Below are positions 20,901-26,724 of a stretch of DNA of 26,724 bases, one piece after another. The stretch is from Branchiostoma floridae. Taxonomy: Eukaryota > Chordata > Leptocardii > Amphioxiformes > Branchiostomatidae. Made by a program: the position numbers and the translations under genes. The notes under the pieces were generated by a model. The model saw only the letters and a list, made by a program, of their open reading frames with translations. It did no database searches and had not been told where the DNA came from. The number at the start of each line of letters is the position of its first letter. The first letter of the stretch is position 1. The DNA is taken from positions 1 through 26,724 of the forward strand of contig NW_023365847.1 in NCBI RefSeq assembly GCF_000003815.2, given 5' to 3'.

Positions 20901-23092
20901 ACAACGTAGAATTCAAGCTCGGGAAAATTTCACTCATGATCTGCTGTAAGGAAGTTAGGCTCAGCTTTTCACATAATAGATGTAAAAAGAGTATTTTTTT
21001 GTAACTATCTCTTCTTGCTTTCCTGTTCTATGTGTACATTAATATTGTTTTCCTGTTTTATTAATATCTTTAGAAGCCCCACAAAATACCAGATAGTTTA
21101 TAACACAAGCCTATAATTGAAATCATGCTGTATGTAACGATGCCATTTGTGTAAAGAAACTATCAGGAATAGGGCTGGGTATCGGTACAGCGTACCGGTA
21201 CAAAACCGGTTTTTCTTATTGGACCGGTCCAGTAAAAGCGGACCTGAAAAAATTAGGTGGACCGGATGTTGGACCGATTAGAAAATTAACATATTATTTT
21301 ATCAGGCATTCATACGTTTTGGCGCTTGCAGTTGGAAGAAAATGGAAGAGTGAAGTAGAGTAGAGTTTATAGTAATTTCTACCAATGTTTACAGTCAATC
21401 GTACAGGTGCAGTTAGCGTTGTAGTGTTTTAAAACGCCAGTGTTATGTCTAATACTCCACCAAATAGATTTCTTTATACTGAAATGGACCATTGTTATGA
21501 GTCATACTGAATCAGGTCCAGGTTCAGGTCCAGACCTGGACCTGATTCTCTGGACCTGAACCGGACCTGGACCTGAATTTTCTGTACCGGTACCCAGCCC
21601 TAATCAGGAAGTATTGGCAAGGAATGAAACATATTTGCTTTGATTATTAAAGAGATGGACGCAATAAATGCATGTTATAATTGTCTAAGAAGGCACACTT
21701 CTAAATGATTCATGTATATGTTCTTAAACATTGGCAAAAAACTTCATCCCCCTTTCCATTTGTGTCTCAAGATTTGGGCCATGCGAGGAGCTCGAGCTGA
21801 GGGGCTATTTTACTGCAGTAAGACCGTATCTGCAGAGACTTGCAAATGGAGAGGTAAAAATATTCTCTTTCTGGTCAGACAGTGTACTAACTGACAGTAC
21901 TTAAGCCTATGTAACACTAATATAACCTTCTTGGTGAAAGAATTACAGTTGATTGACTGTTAATTCCTTCTTATCTTAGATGCCAGAAAATGTCCTGCAT
22001 CGTGTCTTCTATGGACGAAATCAGGCAGGCCAACCCACCCAAAGTAAGTCATTGTGTGCAATTCTGTTGATGATAATGTACATTAAACTGTTGTCTGCAA
22101 TTTTTCCCTGCATGTTAGCACAATGATGCATATTGGAAATTTTATGATGCAATTTGGAAAATGTCATACTTATATTTTTTGGTGCACAAAGTTTCAGAAA
22201 GATAAAGCTGATGTGGCATATTCTCAATCAGTCTTCGTTCTTAAGTGTACATACCCATGTAAAGAAATATTTAAGACATAAGTTTAACACACTGATCCTT
22301 CACTGTAGAACAACTGTGGGACATGCATCATACTCGTGCGTTTGAGTTCGAGCAGGCGACCTTCATCAGTCAATGCATCCTGGATGAAGTGAAAGTTCCC
22401 ATTGATGACCTAGTAACGGTAAGACCCTCTTCTTGTAATTTGAATGCACTTGAATCAGCTACAAGGCATCATGATATTGGGATTGAAACGAAGTCTACTT
22501 AGGCTGTATTCACAGATATTACTTTCTTTTAAACAGCTGGGCAACAACATAACTATATAAAAATTAGCCTGGATACCAGACCCCAGCCCGATCTCAAATA
22601 GATATTTTTGAGATTGGACTGGGGTCTGGTATCCAGGCTATATGACAATGTGCATTTGTTTCAACTTCAAGTTGTGACCTGTTACTACTAAGTCTTAAAA
22701 TTTTCAACCACTCATTATGCAACCCATGTGCACTGGCTTCTGTTGTATTACCATTAAGGACTGATTTTGGATATAGAATTAGAATCTTTAGTCATTAAAA
22801 TTTCTCTGAAATCCTATGAATCCCAATATGTTCTAAGGCAACTGTAGTGTTCGTTATTTGTATCACAGCTCACATTTAACACACTCTCTTCCAAGCAAGC
22901 ATAAAATGTATATGTAGTATCCTTTTTTGATAAGTACTTTTTGTTTTCTGACTACAGAAGGCGAACTATGAAGTCATGGTCCTCCTGCCAGAGGCCCTGG
23001 CTGCGATCTACAAGGAAAGGAAAGGCCTAGCCACAATGGAGGAGGCCAGGAACCGTATTTGGTTAGCCAGTTTCCAGCTAGATCTAGATTAG
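2538..23092 (+). CDS. 31-exon gene for a predicted 2,024-residue KDZ transposase-like / USP / Ulp1-SENP fusion protein
   Basis: Coding exons by hand: 2538-2545, 2763-2947, 6121-8142, 8397-8536, 8787-8988, 9403-9504, 9656-9861, 10304-10496, 10829-11515, 11795-11841, 12276-12350, 12818-12886, 13279-13562, 14195-14380, 14656-14845, 15245-15398, 15497-15534, 16075-16206, 16460-16507, 16871-17032, 17449-17528, 17815-17893, 18489-18584, 19127-19199, 19595-19686, 20628-20681, 20866-20945, 21772-21853, 21980-22043, 22309-22418, 22958-23092. All introns are GT-AG and every junction keeps phase; total 6,075 nt. Domain order with residues: C2H2 fingers (32-56, 88-108), 18-residue repeats (126-395), C2H2 (437-457), cysteine cluster (511-636), KDZ-like core (about 739-1249) with SAP-like segment (975-998), USP (1313-1583), Ulp1/SENP (about 1597-1820), C-terminal region (1869-2024). 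Likely nuclear (inference). Least certain choices: the 2538 start, the exon 5 donor, the exon 7 acceptor and the exon 22 acceptor. It may be an active transposon gene or a domesticated derivative. Splitting into two or more genes is possible but unlikely, because no stop codon or promoter-like break was seen between modules. Confidence 0.87.
3748..3910. repeat. Direct repeat spaced 132 bp in intron 2
   Basis: GGGCCCCCTAGCGG occurs at 3748-3761 and 3880-3893, and ACTGCAG recurs at a matching offset (3773 and 3904). This looks like two diverged copies of a unit of about 132 bp, probably part of an old interspersed repeat. The family was not identified. Confidence 0.55.
4159..4550. mobile_element. 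392-bp inverted-repeat element (MITE-like) in intron 2
   Basis: The ends are perfect 35-bp inverted repeats (4159-4193 and 4516-4550) starting AGGCCTAGG, then eight A, then TGTTGTGTTTCCTG. Similarity continues imperfectly inward. There is no ORF inside, so it is non-autonomous. The target-site duplication is not clear, partly because the tip AGGCCT is itself palindromic, so the superfamily is left open. Confidence 0.82.
6121..8142 (+). other. Coding exon 3: zinc fingers, tandem repeat and CxC/SWIM-like cysteine cluster
   Basis: This 2,022-nt exon begins after a GTGTTACAG acceptor; the open frame upstream of 6121 is intron. It encodes finger 2 (CPIC to H-x3-H, residues 88-108), a hydrophilic linker, fifteen 18-residue repeats (126-395), finger 3 (CGVC to H-x4-H, 437-457) and a cysteine cluster. 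The cluster has C511 and C516, then W-Q-C-S-H at 531-535, then a SWIM-type pattern C-T-C-x6-C-V-H at 625-636. Such CxC clusters sit N-terminal to the catalytic core in KDZ transposases and in HMGXB3-like proteins (family knowledge), where they are thought to bind zinc and nucleic acid. The donor ACAG/GTGGGT at 8142 leaves one base, completed in phase by exon 4. Confidence 0.83.
6303..7112 (+). repeat. Coding 54-bp minisatellite, 15 copies
   Basis: Fifteen head-to-tail 54-bp units with no spacers, each encoding 18 residues, keep frame throughout. Most units read PGTPCTGPEESGSHQEGE. Copies 6, 7 and 15 carry a second version beginning PGITRTG with ESESHQ, and copy 1 is a hybrid (PGTTRTG). The near-identity of copies shows recent expansion or homogenisation. 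The peptide is acidic and rich in Pro, Gly, Glu and Ser, so it is probably a disordered spacer between the second and third zinc fingers. Copy number is likely to vary between individuals (inference). The unit lacks stop codons in several frames on both strands, which explains the long shadow ORFs there. Confidence 0.95.
8397..11841 (+). other. Coding exons 4-10: KDZ-type transposase-like core with SAP-like segment
   Basis: Seven phase-compatible exons (8397-8536, 8787-8988, 9403-9504, 9656-9861, 10304-10496, 10829-11515, 11795-11841). The start has a CPQC zinc knuckle followed by F-R-Y-Q-E-H-E-D-G, resembling the entry to the KDZ/HMGXB3 homology region. Acidic candidates for an RNase-H-like catalytic site are D842 (L-M-M-D-L-D-R-K), D1064 (T-I-T-D-M-P) and E1182 (G-V-E-Q-L-F-S-N). 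A SAP-like DNA-binding segment (residues 975-998, V-G-T-N-G-T-K-L-D-C-I-K-R-L) sits between them in exon 8. The stretch V-V-Y-A-V-K-F-V-L-R-G-E-S-P-R-D-F-V-D (1031-1049) is the most recognisable family signature. The family is assigned from memory of motifs; the catalytic residues are inference. Exon 7 could start at 9603, but only 9656 keeps phase with exon 6. Confidence 0.72.
10053..10245. mobile_element. 193-bp inverted-repeat element (MITE-like) in intron 7
   Basis: Terminal inverted repeats of 24 bp match at 23 positions and start GTAACGCTAGTT. No coding capacity. It lies between the donor at 9862 and the acceptor before 10304. The sequence just before its left end reads TTCAATTTCAG, which looks like a splice acceptor. 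No convincing target-site duplication was seen. Confidence 0.8.
12276..12886 (+). other. Coding exons 11-12: linker between KDZ-like core and USP
   Basis: Two small phase-0 exons (12276-12350 and 12818-12886) encode 25 and 23 residues, charged and without a recognised domain. They include C1300 and C1305 (R-C-K-V-Q-A-C-P). They join exon 10 to the USP exon without a frame change. Borders are clean: TTGCAG and TTTGTAG acceptors, GTAATC and GTAATA donors. Being very short they could be optional exons; skipping either one or both preserves frame. Confidence 0.7.
13279..15398 (+). other. Coding exons 13-16: USP-type ubiquitin protease domain (peptidase C19)
   Basis: Exons 13279-13562, 14195-14380, 14656-14845 and 15245-15398 encode a compact USP domain (residues 1313-1583, about 270; many USPs are 300 or more). 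The Cys box is GLSNPGDNRCWANAAIQCL with C1322 as nucleophile. A Q-D-S-L-E-F-L box follows at 1392-1398. A finger-like part has CNDC (1419-1422), C1429 and C1469-K-V-K-G-H, so the usual second C-x2-C pair is not obvious. The conserved strand S-F-L-I-L-V-M-E-R precedes the His box Y-Q-L-M-A-I-L-C-H-T-G-S...G-H-Y with H1542, then W-Y-S-F-D-D with D1557. The triad expected of an active deubiquitinase is present. An older label would be ubiquitin carboxyl-terminal hydrolase. Confidence 0.93.
15497..15534 (+). other. Coding exon 17: 38-nt microexon linking USP and Ulp1 domains
   Basis: Two bases complete an Ala codon split with exon 16, followed by 12 codons (R-T-Q-E-D-H-Q-S-H-G-L-Q). It has a CACACAG acceptor and a GTGAGC donor and keeps phase on both sides. 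No domain is recognised. Skipping it would shift the frame of the protease that follows, so its inclusion could switch the Ulp1 half on or off (inference). Confidence 0.7.
16075..19199 (+). other. Coding exons 18-24: Ulp1/SENP-type SUMO protease domain (peptidase C48)
   Basis: Exons 16075-16206, 16460-16507, 16871-17032, 17449-17528, 17815-17893, 18489-18584 and 19127-19199 form a full Ulp1-like domain. It opens V-T-R-K-D-M-Q and N-L-L-N-D-N-I-V-N-F-Y-M, followed by M-E-R-S and G-Y-P-R-V-H-A-F. The triad and oxyanion residues are H1706 (K-H-W-C-L-A), D1723 (Y-F-D-S-M), Q1768 (P-K-Q-L-N) and C1774 (F-D-C-G-V-F-A-C-K-Y-A). The domain ends P-A-F-R-R-Q-M-V-G-E-I-L-D-K-K-L. The pattern resembles animal SENP1/SENP2, so SUMO processing or removal is the likely activity. 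One difference is L-L-N-D-N where the family usually has W-L-N-D. The exon 22 acceptor at 17814 has a weak pyrimidine tract, but it restores the phase and an expected Y-L-Q-E-E stretch. Confidence 0.93.
20090..20500. mobile_element. Probable LINE 3'-end fragments in intron 25
   Basis: A plus-strand stretch ends in GTGAATAAATAAA near 20340-20352. Just beyond, TTTATTTATTTATTTATTC (20393-20411) reads on the minus strand as an (AATA)n tail preceded by unique sequence. CR1/L2-like non-LTR elements often end in such short A-rich tandem tails. Two opposite insertions or one rearranged copy would explain this. No reverse transcriptase ORF is present, so the family is uncertain. Confidence 0.4.
21170..21602. 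mobile_element. 433-bp hAT-like non-autonomous element with perfect 8-bp TSD
   Basis: The ends are 20-bp inverted repeats, TAGGGCTGGGTATCGGTACA and its complement with one mismatch. Identical 8-bp flanks ATCAGGAA lie on both sides (21162-21169 and 21603-21610). An 8-bp duplication and TAGGG-type ends are typical of the hAT superfamily. The interior has nested palindromes of GGTCCAGGTTCAGGTCC type and no ORF. It sits in intron 27 between exons at 20945 and 21772, so it does not disrupt coding. Confidence 0.9.
22565..22640. mobile_element. 76-bp foldback element in intron 30
   Basis: Almost the whole element is a hairpin: arms of about 34 bases beginning TAGCCTGGATACCAGACC pair with the other end, with few mismatches and a short AT-rich loop. 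TA borders both tips, which fits a TA target duplication as used by Tc1/mariner-type elements (inference). No coding capacity. Confidence 0.85.
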
Positions 23093-23840
23093 AAGTTTGA
23101 GTAGTCTTTTGTTTGCCTTTGAGACCTAGTATTCCTGTGTTGTTGACAATGTACAACATATACATGTATATTCAAGAGTCAACATATACATGTATATTCA
23201 AGAGTAAGACTAAGATTGATTTGGTTGAAATGTGGTCATGAGTTTTCCCTATGTTGTAAGTCTCACAATGTACTAAATAAATATGCAAGACATGATTCAC
23301 TTGCGACATGACTTTGACAGTCCCACTGAGTATTCCCTATGTTTTTTAATGTACAAGATATATATCTAAAAGACAAAGTAAGTTTTACAGTGTGCCAGAG
23401 TGAGACTGTAAGTTTGATTAATTGGATATGTAACAAGAACAAACTGTTTTGTTAACTTTCACTTTCTTTTCTTGCCTTCACTTTGTTTTTGGAAAGTTTA
23501 GATTGTAAATTGTAGAGATGTCAGTTTCTTTTTTACGAACTTGTTGATAGTATATAGTACATATTGTGAAGTGTTGTTTGGAAATATTCGCATATTCGGT
23601 ATGCGGAAGCCTGTTCGCTCAGACTATGAGTCTGTTGAAAATTAGTTTCTACATTGTAGAGTAGATCGATTAAATTTTTTCAAATTTGTTTATTCAACAT
23701 TTATTGCAAGTTGTTCAGTATATTTGTTTTGAGTTAGGTGTGCTGTACATTCTTTCATTCAGTGCACAAATCAGTGTTTCTAAGAACATCTCATTTTTTT
23801 TGTTTCAAGTTGAATAAACATGTTTTGGAGCATTAACAAG
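23093..23840 (+). promoter_or_regulatory. 3' UTR with two polyadenylation signals
   Basis: AATAAA occurs at 23276-23281 and again at 23813-23818. The second is followed by GT-rich sequence (TGTGCGTGTT near 23844), the usual arrangement for cleavage, so the long 3' UTR probably ends around 23830-23840. The first could give a shorter transcript. The region is AT-rich and without other recognised genes. Confidence 0.55.
23154..23205 (+). repeat. 26-bp perfect tandem duplication in the 3' UTR
   Basis: Two adjacent identical 26-base units lie just after the stop codon (23154-23179 and 23180-23205). Each contains the self-complementary run ATATACATGTATAT, so the transcript could form small hairpins. 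Probably a local slippage duplication. Confidence 0.85.
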
Positions 23841-23940
23841 ACTGTGCGTGTTAACCTTTATGTCAATGTGATAGTCAATTCGACACGTTAGTAAACCCAG
23901 GGACATCAAGAAACCCTACCGTAAAGATTTAGTCACAAGA

Positions 23941-26724
23941 ACTACTGGAAATGATAGTATGGCTACTGCAGAGGTGACAGAGTCTAAAAAGTCCAGTCAG
24001 AAATGCTTTTTTTATGTTTAGGAGACAGCATTTTGATTTCAGCCTCTCGTGGCATTGTGACCTGATTTGATGGGGGTGTGGCTCTTTGAGATAATTAAGC
24101 ATGTCAGTTTCAAAATAACTACTGGAAATGATAGTATGGGTACTGTGGAGATGACAGAGTCTAAAAAATCCAGTCGGAAATGCTTTTTTTATGTTTAGGA
24201 GACAGCATTTTGATTTTCAGCCTCTCGTGGCACTGTGACCTGATTTGATGGGGGGTGTCGCTCTTTGAGATAATTAAGCATGTCAGTTTCAAAATAACTA
24301 CTGGAAATGATAGTATGGGTACTGTGGAGATGACAGAGTCTAAAAAGTCCAGTCAGAAATGCTTTTTTTTATGTTTAGGAGACAGCATTTTGATTTTCAG
24401 CCTCTCGTGGCATTGTGACCTGATTTGATTGGGGGTGTGGCTCTTTGAGATAATTAAGCATGTCAGTTTCAAAATAACTACTGGAAATGATAGTATGGGT
24501 ACTGTGGAGATGACAGAGTCTAAAAAGTCCAGTCAGAAATGCTTTTTTTATGTTTAGGAGACAGCATTTTGATTTTCAGCCTCTCGTGGCATTGTGACCT
24601 GATTTGATTGGGGGTGTGGCTCTTTGAGATAATTAAGCATGTCAGTTTCAAAATAACTACTGGAAATGATAGTATGGGTACTGTGGAGATGACAGAGTCT
24701 AAAAAGTCCAGTCGGAAATGCTTTTTTTATGTTTAGGAGACAGCATTTTGATTTTCAGCCTCTCGTGGCATTGTGACCTGATTTGATTGGGGGTGTGGCT
24801 CTTTGAGATAATTAAGCATGTCAGTTTCAAAATAACTACTGGAAATGATAGTATGGGTACTGTGGAGATGACAGAGTNNNNNNNNNNNNNNNNNNNNNNN
24901 NNNNNNNNNNNNNNNNNNNNNNNNNNNNNNNNNNNNNNNNNNNNNNNNNNNNNNNNNNNNNNNNNNNNNNNNNNNNNNNNNNNNNNNNNATAAAGCATGT
25001 CAGTTTCAAAATAACTACTGGAAATGATAGTATGGGTACTGTGGAGATGACAGAGTCTAAAAAGTCCAGTCGGAAATGCTTCTTTTGTGTTTAGGAGACA
25101 TCATTTTGATTTTCAGCCTCTCGTGGCACTGTGACCTGATTTGATTGGGGGTGTGGCTCTTTGAGATAATTAAGCATGTCAGTTTCAAAATAACTACTGG
25201 AAATGATAGTATGGGTACTGTGGAGATGACAGAGTCTAAAAAATCCAGTCGGAAATGCTTTTTTTATGTTTAGGAGACAGCATTTTGATTTTCAGCCTCT
25301 CGTGGCACTGTGACCTGATTTGATTGGGGGTGTGGCTCTTTGAGATAATTAAGCATGTCAGTTTCAAAATAACTACTGGAAATGATAGTATGGGTACTGT
25401 GGAGATGACAGAGTCTAAAAAGTCCAGTCGGAAATGCTTCTTTTATGTTTAGGAGACAGCATTTTGATTTTCAGCCTCTCGTGGCAATGTGGCCTGATTT
25501 GATTGGGGGTTTGGCTCTTTGAGATAATTAAGCATGTCAGTTTCAAAATAACTACTGGAAATGATAGTATGGGTACTGTGGAGATGACAGAGTCTAAAAA
25601 GTCCAGCCGGAAATGCTTTTTTTGTGTTTAGGAGACATCATTTTGATTTTCAGCCTCTCGTGGCACTGTGACCTGATTTGATTGGGGGTGTGGCTCTTTG
25701 AGATAATTAAGCATGTCAGTTTCAAAATAACTACTGGAAATGATAGTATGGGTACTGTGGAGATGACAGAGTCTAAAAAGTCCAGTCAGAAATGCTTTTT
25801 TTATGTTTAGGAGACAGCATTTTGATTTTCAGCCTCTCGTGGCATTGTGACCTGATTTGATTGGGGGTGTGGCTCTTTGAGATAATTAAGCATGTCAGTT
25901 TCAAAATAACTACTGGAAATGATAGTATGGGTACTGTGGAGATGACAGAGTCTAAAAAGTCCAGTCGGAAATGCTTTTTTTATGTTTAGGAGACAGCATT
26001 TTGATTTTCAGCCTCTCGTGGCATTGTGACCTGATTTGATTGGGGGTGTGGCTCTTTGAGATAATTAAGCATGTCAGTTTCAAAATAACTACTGGAAATG
26101 ATAGTATGGGTACTGTGGAGATGACAGAGTCTAAAAAGTCCAGTCGGAAATGCTTCTTTTATGTTTAGGAGACAGCATTTTGATCTTCAGCCTCTCGTGG
26201 CACTGTGACCTGATTTGATTGGGGGTGTGGCTCTTTGAGATAATTAAGCATGTCAGTTTCAAAATAACTACTGGAAATGATAGTATGGGTACTGTGGAGA
26301 TGACAGAGTCTAAAAAGTCCAGTCGGAAATGCTTCTTTTATGTTTAGGAGACAGCATTTTGATCTTCAGCCTCTCGTGGCACTGTGACCTGATTTGATTG
26401 GGGGTGTGGCTCTTTGAGATAATTAAGCATGTCAGTTTCAAAATAACTACTGGAAATGATAGTATGGGTACTGTGGAGATGACAGAGTCTGAAAAATCCA
26501 GTCAGAAATGCTTCTTTTATGTTTAGGAGACAGCATTTTGATTTTCAGCCTCTCGTGGCATTGTGACCTGATTTGATTGGGGGTGTGGCTCTTTGAGATA
26601 ATAAAGCATGTCAGTTTCAAAATAACTACTGGAAATGATAGTATGGGTACTGTGGAGATGACAGAGTCTGAAAAATCCAGTCAGAAATGCTTCTTTTATG
26701 TTTAGGAGACAGCATTTTGATTTT
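23941..26724. repeat. Satellite array, 179-bp monomers, at least 15 full copies
   Basis: Monomers start with ACTACTGG at 23941, 24118, 24297, 24477, 24656, 24835, 25014, 25193, 25372, 25551, 25730, 25909, 26088, 26267, 26446 and 26625, and the last is cut by the window end. Spacing is 179 bp except 177 and 180 at the first edge. Copies are nearly identical; the first is the most diverged, as expected at an array edge. Changes cluster at a few sites, for example CAGTCAG versus CAGTCGG and the T-run length. No coding role is apparent. The monomer size is close to nucleosome length. Confidence 0.97.
24878..24989. other. Assembly gap of 112 N inside the satellite array
   Basis: All bases are N. 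The monomer phase before and after the gap (starts at 24835 and 25014) differs by exactly one period of 179 bp, so the drawn gap size fits one monomer. The true number of copies may still be collapsed. Confidence 0.95.

Larger units (their letters stand above)
8143..22957 (+). other. Remaining introns of the large gene: no further features recognised
   Basis: Introns longer than 300 bp in which I see nothing beyond AT-rich sequence: 8989-9402, 10497-10828, 11842-12275, 12351-12817 (with a short TA run near 12365-12385), 12887-13278, 13563-14194, 14846-15244, 15535-16074, 16508-16870, 17033-17448 (with a 10-bp hairpin stem at 17296-17323), 17894-18488, 18585-19126 and 19200-19594. Short open frames in them lack splice phase, domain motifs and coding composition. 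Confidence 0.6.
19595..23092 (+). other. Coding exons 25-31: acidic Ser-rich linker and unrecognised C-terminal region
   Basis: Exons 19595-19686, 20628-20681, 20866-20945, 21772-21853, 21980-22043, 22309-22418 and 22958-23092. Residues about 1820-1868 are rich in Ser, Asp and Glu (S-D-S-S-A-A-S-P-P-D-S-S), likely a disordered linker. Residues 1869-2024 look mostly helical with no motif I can name; they include L-W-D-M-H-H-T-R-A-F-E-F-E and I-D-D-L-V-T-K-A-N-Y-E-V-M. The frame ends in TAG at 23090-23092. Exon 27 could also use AG at 20875, but only the start at 20866 keeps phase 0. The ordered sequence and clean splice sites suggest a maintained domain, perhaps for protein interaction (inference). 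Confidence 0.8.

Noticed and set aside
24699-24998. Open frames across the N gap in the satellite
   Set aside because: They consist largely of undetermined bases and satellite sequence.

Overview
The window looks like nuclear DNA of an intron-rich marine invertebrate, most likely a lancelet (Branchiostoma). Introns have consistent GT-AG borders, coding blocks carry animal-type domains, and there are several short inverted-repeat elements of kinds I associate with lancelet genomes. The species call is inference from pattern recognition, not a database match.

Main content: one large plus-strand gene occupies about 2.4-23.8 kb. I assembled it by hand from 31 coding exons (first ATG at 2538, stop codon ending at 23092). 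Every exon-exon junction keeps codon phase, and the summed coding length is 6,075 nt, giving 2,024 residues plus stop. Order of parts: an 8-nt first coding exon; two C2H2-type zinc fingers; a 15-copy, 18-residue tandem repeat encoded by a 54-bp minisatellite; a third zinc finger; a CxC/SWIM-like cysteine cluster; a KDZ (Kyakuja-Dileera-Zisupton) transposase-like core with an embedded SAP-like segment; a USP-type ubiquitin protease (peptidase C19); an Ulp1/SENP-type SUMO protease (peptidase C48); and an unrecognised helical C-terminal region. The expected active-site residues of both proteases are present. The predicted product therefore combines DNA-targeting or transposase-like modules with ubiquitin- and SUMO-removing activities. 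It could be an intact Zisupton-like DNA transposon gene or a host gene derived from one. I found no terminal inverted repeats around it, so the sequence does not settle this.

Layout: 1-480, no recognised feature; 480-720, CpG-rich promoter-like stretch with a TCTCGCGAGA motif, an E-box and a TATA-like box; 720-2390, no recognised gene; 2399-2545, TATA box, two short upstream ORFs and the first coding exon; 2546-6120, two introns and exon 2, the larger intron holding a 132-bp direct repeat and a 392-bp inverted-repeat element; 6121-12886, zinc-finger, repeat and KDZ exons; 13279-15534, USP exons; 16075-19199, Ulp1/SENP exons; 19595-23092, linker and C-terminal exons; 23093 to about 23840, 3' UTR with two AATAAA signals; 23941 to the window end, a 179-bp satellite array broken by a 112-bp assembly gap.

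Introns hold small mobile elements: a hAT-like element with a perfect 8-bp target-site duplication, a 76-bp foldback element, a 193-bp inverted-repeat element and probable LINE 3' tails. No tRNA, rRNA, CRISPR array or second protein gene was identified.
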